This document shows positions 9,448 to 17,340 of a stretch of DNA of 64,000 nucleotides, piece after piece. The notes beneath the pieces were generated by a model. It made no database searches. It saw only the letters and a list, made by a program, of their open reading frames with translations, and was not told the origin of the DNA. Made by a program: the position numbers and the translations under genes. The stretch's first letter is position 1. Every line of letters starts with the position of its first letter. The DNA is from Streptomyces montanisoli (GTDB taxonomy: Bacteria > Actinomycetota > Actinomycetes > Streptomycetales > Streptomycetaceae). Location: assembly GCF_017813245.1 (NCBI RefSeq), contig NZ_JAGIQL010000006.1, positions 1 through 64,000 on the forward strand, in the 5' to 3' direction.

Positions 9448-10629
9448 TCAGCTCAGGAGGTCGTCGACGATCCCGCGCCTGATCGAGGCCAGCTTCACGA
9501 GTTCCACCTCTTCGGACCGCTGTCGGCTTCGCAGGATCGCAAGGCGTGCCACGAAGGCGGATTGTCCGGCGATGCTCAAACGTGGGAACGGACAGGTCCG
9601 TACGTCTGAACCATTGATACTTGCCTGCGAAATGGCGCTTTTGGCCCGCTGGCGAAAATGAGCCTTGGCCAGGGCGCTGCCCAGCCAGGTCTCAACGAAT
9701 TCTGGCACAGCAAATTCGACATTCACTCTGCACCGCATCATGTTCGACTCGAACACCGTCGGCTCTGCCAAGCCAGAAACAGCGGTGGACTTCCCCACTA
9801 GTTCGGGTGTGTTCACTCGGTTGATGACGATGTCGCCCAGAGCGAGCCCATAGCGGTCTATTTCACCCCCGTTGAGCGAAACTCGCAGCAGGTTCCGGGT
9901 GAAATCCGAGGGGCCGCCGTCGAAGCTGTCGATGCGTACGATTGGCGTGCCCTGCGGTCCGTACGAAGTCGCAGGCTTGTATAGCCCGTTCTGCGGACCA
10001 GATCGCAGAATGCCCTCCAGCGTCCCGCATTCCACGTCCTGGAGCTCGGCCACGCTTCCGTTCCAGACCTTGTCCAACTTGGCGATCGACGCCTCGATCG
10101 CCCGCTCCTGCGCCGCGACAGCGCCGATCACCTCGATGATCCGTCGTTGCTCAGCAAGCGGCCGAACCGGGAACGGTAGCGCAGCGAATCGGTTACCCCC
10201 CAGATGCGAAATGCTTGTCTTCTCAGCTACCGCAGCGAAGACACCCTGCAAACGCCACTGCACAAAAACCATCTGCGCGTACTGCGGAAGCACCTCAGGT
10301 CGGGGACGGAACCGAATCAGGGTGTTCTGGAAGCAGTAGGAATCGACAGGCCCGTCGTACAGGGCACTTCGCCCGACCATGCGAAGGCTTTCCTGTCCTT
10401 CGTTCAGCAGGATGTCACCCGGGTGGATCCCGTACACCTCGCGCTCAGCCGCTGAGAAAGCCATCGTCTTCACGTCGGAGTAGTCGATCCGGCCCTCGTG
10501 GACGTTCGCGACACGCAAGTAAGGTAACTTCCCCGCCCCTTCCCGCCCGGAGGGTGAGAGCTGTTTGCCCATCCGCACCTCGCCGGCATCCCGTACCGGC
10601 ACCCACTGGATCGAGCCGTCAGCCCGCAT
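9448..10629 (-). CDS. hsdS: type I restriction specificity subunit
   Basis: About 393 residues with two target-recognition domains joined by long helices. Half one covers roughly 1-190, with the conserved helix opener LAEQRRIIEVIGAV...ERAIEASIAKL. Half two covers roughly 195-390 and ends in a matching helix (SAFVARLAILRSRQRSEEVELVKLASIRRGIVDDLLS region). It sets the DNA sequence that HsdM methylates and HsdR restricts. The ATG at 10629 lies inside the end of hsdM (11-base overlap), so translation is coupled. Specificity cannot be predicted from sequence. Confidence 0.92.
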   Translation of the reverse strand: MRADGSIQWVPVRDAGEVRMGKQLSPSGREGAGKLPYLRVANVHEGRIDYSDVKTMAFSAAEREVYGIHPGDILLNEGQESLRMVGRSALYDGPVDSYCFQNTLIRFRPRPEVLPQYAQMVFVQWRLQGVFAAVAEKTSISHLGGNRFAALPFPVRPLAEQRRIIEVIGAVAAQERAIEASIAKLDKVWNGSVAELQDVECGTLEGILRSGPQNGLYKPATSYGPQGTPIVRIDSFDGGPSDFTRNLLRVSLNGGEIDRYGLALGDIVINRVNTPELVGKSTAVSGLAEPTVFESNMMRCRVNVEFAVPEFVETWLGSALAKAHFRQRAKSAISQASINGSDVRTCPFPRLSIAGQSAFVARLAILRSRQRSEEVELVKLASIRRGIVDDLLS

Positions 10630-13153
10630 AGCCCAACTCCTCCAGGAAACCGTCGAGCGTCGCCGCGGCACGCTCCCGCTCCGCGCGGATCTCGTGGAGG
10701 GACACCGCGTACTTGTCCTCCCACACGCGATAGGCATCAGCCAGTTCGCGGCGGCGTCGCACCACGTGGCCGCCCAGCTTGGCCGCCAGATCAGCCCGCA
10801 GCAGGTCGAGGACCACACGGCGTTCGTCGTCAGGGGTCAGAGCCGCGCGAGCCCGATGCAACAGCGGGGGCTCCTCGCCGAGCTGCGGCGGGTCGCTCGG
10901 CCAGGGGAACCAGAAGTCCGCCTCAAGGCGCTTGACTAGGGCGCCGGCCTTCGCACGCTCCTTCTTCACGTACGCCAGCTCGGCCAAGTGCTCAGCGCTC
11001 AGCGCGGCTTCCTCCCGGCCGACTGCGGCCTCCTCACCCTCCTCCTCGGACTCCGCCGGTTCGGCGTTCAGCTCCTTCCAGCGGGCGTCCAGTTCCGCCT
11101 TGCGCTCATCGGCCGCCGCCAACTCCTCAAGGAAGTCGGGAGCGATCGCGGCGACCACCTTGTGGCCGTACGCCTGCCTCCGCTCGGCGCCCGAGCGCTT
11201 GCGCTCCTTGCGGGTCCGGGGATCCTGTTCCGGGGCAAGCATGCTCTCGACGTTCTCGACCCAGCCGTCCAGCACACCACCGAACCCGTTCTCCGACAGA
11301 GCGAGCAGGTCGTACTTGGCCTCGTACCACCAGCCGGCCACCGCGCCCGCGAGCGCGTACCGATCGAGCAGCCCGACCTTGCCCAGGCACTCGGTGAACG
11401 AGGTCATCAATGAACCCCGTACCGCCATCAGCGCCGCCTTGCGCTCCAGGGCCGTCAGGTCCGCCAGTCGTTCCGGGGTGGCGGCCACCGCCTCCAAGTG
11501 GTGGGCCTCCGACGCCCACCATTGTGCGAAGGCGTCACGCAGCACGTCCTCACGCGGGCGAGCGAGTGCCGCGATCCGAGCCGCATCGGGCCGCCGGTCC
11601 GCCGGCAGGAAGTCCACGTACGCGGGATTCGCCACCGGGTCCCGCTCGGCGAAGAGATCGCGGAGCCCGATCGCGTACGCGTCCAGGAGCTCCTTCTTCG
11701 CCTCGATCTCCGTCCGGGGCACGCCGCCTACCAGATGGGCGCGTACGTCCTGCGGTTCCGGCGGCGGCGTGTTGTCCACGTAGCGGCGGATGTTGAGGTT
11801 GTACTCGTTGCCGCGCAGTTCCTCGCGGCTCACGACCCGCGAGAAGCCAGGCGCTTCTGCGTAGGCGTGGAAGGTCGACGTGATCTTCTCGGCGTGCTCG
11901 GGCAGCAGGACGTTCTGCGCGGACTCCTTGCGGAACTCACGGTCGGCGTTGATGAACAGCACGCCGTTCTCCCTGTCCGGCTGTTTCCTGCCGGGCGGGC
12001 GCAGCACCAGGACGCAGGCGGGGATGCCGGTGCCGTAGAAGAGGTTCGGCGCGAGCCCGATGACGGCCTCGATCAGGTCCTCTTCCACAAGCTTGGCGCG
12101 GATCCTCTGCTCCTCGCCGCCGCGGAAGAGCACGCCGTGCGGCATGACGGTGATGACCATGCCGCCACGCTCGTTCGTGCCTCCCCCCTGCCTGGTCTCC
12201 CAGAGCATGTGCTGGAGGAACATCAGGTCGGCCTTGCCACGCTCGCTCGTGGCGCCGTACTTCGCGCGCTGGGCGCTGTACGCGAGGCCGGCGAGCGAGT
12301 AGTCCATGGAGAAGGGCGGGTTGCTGAGGACCGCGTCGAAACGGTCCGCGTCGGATTTCGGTACGTGCGCCGGCTCGGCGAGGGTGTCGCCGGTCTTCAG
12401 GTTGAAGCGGGTGTCCACTCCGTGGAGCACCATGTTCATCGTCGCCATGATCCAGGAGCTGCTGTTGGCGTCCTGCCCGGCGAAGAACATGTTCGAGGCG
12501 TCGCCGCCGTGCTCCTCCACGTACTCCTTGGCGTGGATCAGCATGCCGCCCGAGCCCACACAGGGGTCGTAGATGCGCATGCGGTCCGTGGGCCGCAGCA
12601 GCTCGACCATCATCCGTACGACCGCACGCGGGGTGTAGAACTCGCCGCCCTTACGACCGGCCGAGTCGGCGAACTCCTTGATCAGGTACTCGTACGCCGC
12701 GCCGATCAGGTCGGGGAACTCGAAGTCGTCGGTACGCAGCCTGACCCGGCCGAAGTGCGCGATGAGGAGGCCCAGCCGCTGGTCGGCGAGCTTGGCCGCG
12801 CCGGCCGCCGCGCCTGAGCCGCCGATCCGGTTGAAGTCGAGGTGGTCGAAGAGGCCCTTGAGGTTGCCGTTCTGCGCCTCCAGCGCCTGGAGGGCGGGGC
12901 GCAGGCGCTCCTCGGTGATGTTGTGGGTACCTGAGGCGATCCGTTTCCACCGGGCGGCCTTGGGAACGAAGAGCACGTTGTACGTGTCGTACGCGGCCTC
13001 CTGCTCCAGATACCCGGCCAGTGTCTCTCCGCCGTAGCCGAGCGTCGTGGCCGCGTCCTCCTTCAACCGCTCCCGCGCCGCCTCGAACTCGTCGTTCGCC
13101 CGCTTCAGGAAGAGCAGCCCGAAGATGTAGTCCTTGTACTCGGAAGCATCCAT
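10619..13153 (-). CDS. hsdM: type I DNA methyltransferase M subunit, N terminus displaced by a 7-bp duplication
   Basis: As written, the frame opens at ATG 13153 and encodes 844 residues: the DASEYKDYIFGLLFLKRAND start, SAM motif I DPCVGSGGMLIHA, catalytic motif SNPPFSMDY, and a long C-terminal helical extension. The natural start is probably the GTG at 13229, which has GGGAG about 8 bases upstream and encodes AKLTLAQLERQLFAAADIL, the usual beginning of HsdM. A tandem duplication of 7 bases (13164-13177) separates this leader from the rest by one frame; deleting one copy restores ADIL-RGT-MDASE. The ATG at 13153 has only a poor ribosome site. The enzyme may therefore be made weakly, lack about 23 residues, or switch on by slippage. 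Confidence 0.9.
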   Translation of the reverse strand: MDASEYKDYIFGLLFLKRANDEFEAARERLKEDAATTLGYGGETLAGYLEQEAAYDTYNVLFVPKAARWKRIASGTHNITEERLRPALQALEAQNGNLKGLFDHLDFNRIGGSGAAAGAAKLADQRLGLLIAHFGRVRLRTDDFEFPDLIGAAYEYLIKEFADSAGRKGGEFYTPRAVVRMMVELLRPTDRMRIYDPCVGSGGMLIHAKEYVEEHGGDASNMFFAGQDANSSSWIMATMNMVLHGVDTRFNLKTGDTLAEPAHVPKSDADRFDAVLSNPPFSMDYSLAGLAYSAQRAKYGATSERGKADLMFLQHMLWETRQGGGTNERGGMVITVMPHGVLFRGGEEQRIRAKLVEEDLIEAVIGLAPNLFYGTGIPACVLVLRPPGRKQPDRENGVLFINADREFRKESAQNVLLPEHAEKITSTFHAYAEAPGFSRVVSREELRGNEYNLNIRRYVDNTPPPEPQDVRAHLVGGVPRTEIEAKKELLDAYAIGLRDLFAERDPVANPAYVDFLPADRRPDAARIAALARPREDVLRDAFAQWWASEAHHLEAVAATPERLADLTALERKAALMAVRGSLMTSFTECLGKVGLLDRYALAGAVAGWWYEAKYDLLALSENGFGGVLDGWVENVESMLAPEQDPRTRKERKRSGAERRQAYGHKVVAAIAPDFLEELAAADERKAELDARWKELNAEPAESEEEGEEAAVGREEAALSAEHLAELAYVKKERAKAGALVKRLEADFWFPWPSDPPQLGEEPPLLHRARAALTPDDERRVVLDLLRADLAAKLGGHVVRRRRELADAYRVWEDKYAVSLHEIRAERERAAATLDGFLEELGYAG

Positions 13154-13163
13154 GGTGCCCCGG

Positions 13164-13177
13164 AGGATGTAGGATGT
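13164..13177. repeat. 7-bp tandem duplication breaking the hsdM leader frame
   Basis: The plus strand reads AGGATGTAGGATGT, a perfect two-copy direct repeat. It lies 11 bases upstream of the ATG at 13153 and inside the leader that starts at GTG 13229. The distance from 13229 to 13153 is 76 bases; minus 7 it is 69, exactly 23 codons. The duplication is therefore the sole cause of the frameshift. It is either a recent mutation, a slippage switch or an assembly error. Confidence 0.9.
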
Positions 13178-13324
13178 CCGCGGCGGCGAACAGTTGCCGC
13201 TCCAACTGCGCGAGCGTGAGCTTGGCCACGTGTACGACTCCCTACGACCTGGTGATGCCGTGAGGAAGCCTATGGCTGCGGCGGGGCGCGACGGAAACCG
13301 TTCACCCGAACCGGCGGTGGCCGG

Positions 13325-14014
13325 TCAGTACGCGACGATGCCGAGACCGTCCTCGACGAAGGAGAAGACGTCGGTGTACGGGTCCCGCAAGGACTTCGGT
13401 ACGTGATCCCCGTGGACCTCGTTCATCTTCAGGGCACGTTTCTTCGCCTCGGCGAAGCCCCTGTGCTCGCCGGGCTTCCCCGACAGCTGGCCCTGCTCCA
13501 CGACCTTGATGTTCGCCGTGGTCGCCGCGAACGGCAGGCGGCCGGCCGCCATGTCGCAGCTCTTGCCGAAAGTTCCTGTCACCGGCTTGTAGTGGAGGAC
13601 CCGCCAGACCTCGAAACAGGGGTGCGAGAAGGCGACCCCTACTCCTGCTTCCTCGGCGGTCTTCAGCGCGGCATCGACACCCTCGTGCTGGTCCCGGTCG
13701 AACATGCACCAGACCTGCGGCAGATACGCCTTCCCCAGCCCGCTGCGTTTCGCCCGCCGGGTCTCCTCGCGCATCAGGCGTGCGGCCTCCTCCACCAACC
13801 CGAGGGGTTTGCGGTGCGACGCGGGCGCCTTCTGGTTGGCGATCCGCACCTCGACGGGCACCGAAGGGTCCCGGTAGGTGCCAATGGAACGGACGATCTC
13901 GATGTAACCCGGCTCGGTGACACTGCCCTCTGTGTACACGTGCACGACACGGCGCCGCTGTCCACGCGGCTGCTTCGCCGGGCCGAGCGACTCCCTCCCC
14001 TTTGCCCGCGCCAT
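13325..14014 (-). CDS. rloB: RloB-like TOPRIM-type protein
   Basis: About 229 residues. Near the N terminus is EGSVTE (residues 29-34), and about 90 residues on is CMFDRDQHEG with a DxD pattern. Together these match the glutamate and DxD motifs of a TOPRIM-like fold, as known for RloB and OLD-type nucleases. RloB was named as a restriction-linked ORF and is also found with an AAA ATPase in AbiL-like abortive infection pairs. The ATG at 14014 shares one base with the stop of the ATPase gene (TGATG), so the two are coupled. The likely role is effector nuclease of a two-gene defence system. An upstream in-frame start gives an unlikely arginine-rich leader. Confidence 0.82.
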   Translation of the reverse strand: MARAKGRESLGPAKQPRGQRRRVVHVYTEGSVTEPGYIEIVRSIGTYRDPSVPVEVRIANQKAPASHRKPLGLVEEAARLMREETRRAKRSGLGKAYLPQVWCMFDRDQHEGVDAALKTAEEAGVGVAFSHPCFEVWRVLHYKPVTGTFGKSCDMAAGRLPFAATTANIKVVEQGQLSGKPGEHRGFAEAKKRALKMNEVHGDHVPKSLRDPYTDVFSFVEDGLGIVAY

Positions 14015-15267
14015 CAGGCCCCTCTCCCGTCGGGCTTGTCCCCTTGGCCGCTCGTCGCGAACAGACGTCGTGCGATCTGGCCCTCCATGAGGCCCGGTAC
14101 ACCGCCGAAGGCCCCGGCCAGATAGGACGTCGCCAGATCCTCCTCCTTGCCCGGGGACGCGTCGGTCAGCGGGTACAGCTCGGTGGCGCCGTCCTTGTCC
14201 TTCTGCGTCAGCCACACCTGCCCCGCCTCCAGGAGGCGACCTCCACTCGGTGTGGTGAGCAGCGAAGGGTCATGCGTGGTGAAGACGAGCTGCGCGTCGC
14301 GCGGATTGGCCAGCGGGTCGTGGAAGAGACGGACGACCTCAGCGGCGAACCGCGGGTGCAGGCTCGCGTCCAACTCGTCGATGAGCAGTACCGAGCCCTG
14401 GTCAAGAGCCAGGAGCAACGGGCCGAGAAGGGCGTACCAGGAACGGGTGCCGAAGGACTCCTGCTGCCAGTCCAGGAGGACTTCGCCATGAACCCCCCGG
14501 TGGGAGAGCCGTACGGACGGTCTTCTCGTGTCCGACTCGACCTCGGCGCCCGTGATTCCGAGGTCGGCGACGCGCAGCAGGTCATTGATGCGGGCGGCGC
14601 GTTCACCGACGAGTTCGCGGGTGGTGAACTGCTCCCGCTCCCGCCGTTCGTCCTCCGGATTGATCAGCAGCAGATTGCGCCGGAACCAATGGAACAACGC
14701 GGAGAGCTGTGGATGGTTGTCCGTACCGGCCGTGGAGAGCAGCAGGGCATCGGGGCGGGTGCGTCGCACCAGCTGGGCCCGGTCCTTCACCCGGCTGCCC
14801 GGCCAGTCGTACGCATCGGCCCGCGAGGCGTCGCGATCGAGCCAGACCTGACGGTGTCCACGGGGATAGCCGTGGATCCACTCGGACTCCACGCGAGTCG
14901 CGCCCAGCTCGAAACCGTAAGTCCACCGGACTTCCTCGATGGTGAAATCGACTTCGAAGAAACTCGGTTCCCCGCCGCTCTCGGGGTCCAGCGCGAAGGG
15001 CTTACGGGGAATGCCGTCGAAGGACGCCCAGCGCGCGTAGGAGTTCAGAACCGCGGAACGCATGTCGGTCAGGGCGGCCAGCACGTTCGATTTGCCCGAG
15101 GCATTGGCGCCGAAGACACCGAGCAGCGGAAACACCTCGGCCGAACGGTCACCGCCGAGACCGGCCACCCGGGCGGTCCCCTCCGGGGTGCCGTCGGGAG
15201 CGACGAACGACAGTTCCTGCTCATCGCGCAGCGACCGTACATTCGCGCCACGAAACCGGAGCAACAC
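14014..15267 (-). CDS. rloA: AAA15-family ATPase (RloA-like), partner of RloB
   Basis: A 417-residue SMC/OLD-like ATPase. Walker A is GANASGKS at residues 53-60, Walker B is LLIDELDASLHPRF near 292-305, and LVFTTHDPSLL is the sensor/switch region. The N terminus (LLRFRGANVRSLRD) is the usual recombination-ATPase opening. It likely senses phage infection or DNA and gates the RloB effector. The start is a GTG at 15267 with a strong GGGAGGAGG ribosome site. Transcription is divergent from the Wadjet operon across 384 bases with two dyads. Confidence 0.88.
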   Translation of the reverse strand: MLLRFRGANVRSLRDEQELSFVAPDGTPEGTARVAGLGGDRSAEVFPLLGVFGANASGKSNVLAALTDMRSAVLNSYARWASFDGIPRKPFALDPESGGEPSFFEVDFTIEEVRWTYGFELGATRVESEWIHGYPRGHRQVWLDRDASRADAYDWPGSRVKDRAQLVRRTRPDALLLSTAGTDNHPQLSALFHWFRRNLLLINPEDERREREQFTTRELVGERAARINDLLRVADLGITGAEVESDTRRPSVRLSHRGVHGEVLLDWQQESFGTRSWYALLGPLLLALDQGSVLLIDELDASLHPRFAAEVVRLFHDPLANPRDAQLVFTTHDPSLLTTPSGGRLLEAGQVWLTQKDKDGATELYPLTDASPGKEEDLATSYLAGAFGGVPGLMEGQIARRLFATSGQGDKPDGRGA

Positions 15268-15477
15268 GCCGTCCTCCTCCCGATCTCTCCTCGGTCAGCC
15301 TGTCCGCCGGCGCCCGGACGGACACCTGTGCCATGCGATCATGACGCACACCAAGGTATCCGCAAGTCGGGGTACCGAGCGTCCGGAGTTGCAGTTTCGC
15401 TTCAGCAGATCACCTGCGCGGCACTGCCCCAGCGCGGGTGTTCCGTCGCTACGGTCATTCTGCATCGGGCCTGTGCC

Positions 15478-15500
15478 GGGTTCACACACTGTGCGAACCC
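15478..15500. promoter_or_regulatory. 23-bp operator-like dyad between the two defence operons
   Basis: The sequence begins GGGTTC, ends GAACCC, and has CACA/TGTG inner arms around a central C. The only unpaired arm position is an A/C. The centre is at 15489, about 163 bases from the jetA start and 222 from the rloA start. A homodimeric repressor site is the natural reading. It does not match the LexA box. Confidence 0.5.
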
Positions 15501-15606
15501 ACTCTACGGCGTGGCGCACCACCGGCATCGCGGGCCGCGTCTCCCGCGGAGAGGCAGGAAGCGCAGGAAACGGCAGGGAACCGGCAGCCGGGGCGGTACG
15601 AAGCCC

Positions 15607-15637
15607 CCGTATGCGCGGAGCGCCCTCGCGCATACGG
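15607..15637 (+). promoter_or_regulatory. 11-bp perfect inverted repeat just upstream of jetA
   Basis: CCGTATGCGCG pairs with CGCGCATACGG across a 9-base spacer. The right arm ends 14 bases before the jetA ATG and about 6 bases before its GAGG ribosome site. In DNA it could be an operator; in mRNA it could form a stable hairpin limiting ribosome access or ending a leader transcript. Confidence 0.55.
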
Positions 15638-15651
15638 CAGAATGAGGTGCT

Positions 15652-17340
15652 ATGGCCGATGCCGATATCCCGGACACGACCGGCACCACCGCCCCCGTCG
15701 ACGACGAAGCGGGCCCGTCCGTGACGTACCAGCCCTTCGCCCACCTCACCACGGAGCACTGCGCGCTCTACCGCCAGGTCATGGGGGTCTTCGTCAAGGC
15801 GAAGCAGGAATTCACGGTCCACCTGCGGCCCGAGGACGTCCACCTCGGCCTGCCGCCCGGGAACCGCCCGTCGCCGGAGGCCGTGGCGGTCGCGCTGGAG
15901 CGGCTCGGCCGGTGGGGGAACCTGCGGGCCGACCCCGACACCAGCCGGGTCACCGCGCTGGAGGACTTCTATCGCGCCCGCCACATCTACCAGCTCACCC
16001 GCGCCGGCGAGGCCGCGGAGGAGGCGCTGGCCGCGTACGACGAGGCGCTCGGCCGGCGGGGAGAACTGCAGGCGGTCGCGCTCGCCGACATCACCGTGCA
16101 ACTGCGGGCCCTGCTCGCGCTCACCGAACGCGGCGACCCGGACCCCGCGGTGGTGCATCTGGCCCTGCTGGCACTGGTGGACCGCTTCTCCGGTCTCGCG
16201 GACAACGCACGGGCCTTCATGAGTTCGCTGCAGCGCACCGTGGATCTGCACGAGGCCGACGTGGAGGTCTTCCTCGCCTACAAGCAGCGGCTGATCGAGT
16301 ACCTGGAGCGCTTCATCGAGGACCTGGTCACCCGGGGCGCCGAGATCGCCGGCCTGCTTGAGGGCCTCGGGACCGCGCCCGGCGGGCCGATCGCACCGCT
16401 GCTGCGGCTGGCCGCCGGGCGCGAGGCGGCCGACGCGGCGCCGGATGCCGCCGCCGAGGCGCTGGCGGCGTCCGAGAGCCGCTGGTACGGACGCTGGGAC
16501 GGCCTGCGTGCCTGGTTCCTGAGCGTGCCGGGCCGAAATTCCCAGGCCAAGCTGTTGCGCTCGGCTGCCCGCCAGGCCGTACCGCAGCTGCTCGGGGTGG
16601 TCCAGGCCCTGAACGAGCGCCGGGCCGGGCGTTCGGATCGCTCGGCGGACTTCCGTGAGCTGGCCCGCTGGTTCGCGGGGGCGCCGGACGACGACAGCCG
16701 GCACCGGCTGTGGCGGTCCGCGTTCGGACTGCACTCCGCACGTCACCTGACCATCGACCAGGACGCGCTGGCGGAGCGGGAGGCCGAACCTGTGCCGGCT
16801 TCCGCCTCCTGGTACGAGGCGCCCGGCGTACGGATCAGCCCGCAGTTGCGGCGCACCGGCTCGTACGAGCGGCGCGGCCGTGTCCGGGCCGTGCAGGACC
16901 GCGCCGAAGCCAAGGCGTACCTGGCCGAGCTGGCGCGCAAGCAGGCCGAGCAGACCGCCGCGGCACGGGCCCGCCTCGCGACACGGGGGCCGGTGCGCCT
17001 CAGTGACCTGGGTGAGCTGGACCGTGACACCTTCCGGCTGTTCCTGCTGCTCCTCGGCGACGCCCTGTCGGCATGGCGGCCCGGTTCCGATTCGGTCGCC
17101 GCCACCACGAACGACGGAACGATGGAGATCAGGCTGACGAGGCAGTCCGGCGCCGGAAGCGCCGAGATCCGGACGCTCGACGGCGTGCTGCGCGGGCCTG
17201 AGCACATGGTCGAGATCGTCGACCTGATCCCGGGAAGCGAACCCCCGACGGAGCGCGGGCCCGAACCCCCGGCGCAACGCCGGCCCGAACCCCCGGCCGG
17301 ACACGAGCGCGAGCGCGAGACCGCCGGGAGCGGACGATGA
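15652..17340 (+). CDS. jetA: Wadjet type III JetA (TIGR02677/DUF2397)
   Basis: A 562-residue DUF2397 protein, corresponding to the kleisin-like JetA of type III Wadjet. It opens with an acidic leader and then YQPFAHLTTEHCALYRQVM and the winged-helix-like AVALERLGRWGNL, followed by long helices (residues about 95-260). The C-terminal part contains NDGTMEIRLTR. JetA bridges the JetC ATPase dimer and JetB in an MksF/Smc-like complex that recognises and linearises closed-circular plasmids. GAGG lies 5-6 bases before the ATG. The last codons overlap jetB by ATGA. The C-terminal tail has three near-repeats of a Pro-Glu-Arg-rich unit (17242-17308). Confidence 0.92.
   Translation: MADADIPDTTGTTAPVDDEAGPSVTYQPFAHLTTEHCALYRQVMGVFVKAKQEFTVHLRPEDVHLGLPPGNRPSPEAVAVALERLGRWGNLRADPDTSRVTALEDFYRARHIYQLTRAGEAAEEALAAYDEALGRRGELQAVALADITVQLRALLALTERGDPDPAVVHLALLALVDRFSGLADNARAFMSSLQRTVDLHEADVEVFLAYKQRLIEYLERFIEDLVTRGAEIAGLLEGLGTAPGGPIAPLLRLAAGREAADAAPDAAAEALAASESRWYGRWDGLRAWFLSVPGRNSQAKLLRSAARQAVPQLLGVVQALNERRAGRSDRSADFRELARWFAGAPDDDSRHRLWRSAFGLHSARHLTIDQDALAEREAEPVPASASWYEAPGVRISPQLRRTGSYERRGRVRAVQDRAEAKAYLAELARKQAEQTAAARARLATRGPVRLSDLGELDRDTFRLFLLLLGDALSAWRPGSDSVAATTNDGTMEIRLTRQSGAGSAEIRTLDGVLRGPEHMVEIVDLIPGSEPPTERGPEPPAQRRPEPPAGHERERETAGSGR

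Larger units (their letters stand above)
15268..15651. promoter_or_regulatory. divergent promoter region between rloA and jetA
   Basis: This 384-bp region has no coding signal. It must hold promoters for two defence operons. Two marked structures are present: a near-perfect 23-bp dyad at 15478-15500 and an 11-bp hairpin ending 14 bases before the jetA ATG. I do not see a convincing -35/-10 pair. Confidence 0.5.

Noticed and set aside
15478..15500. LexA/SOS box reading of the dyad
   Set aside because: The half-sites are GTTC outside and GAAC inside-out relative to the actinobacterial GAAC-N4-GTTC box, and the spacing is wrong.
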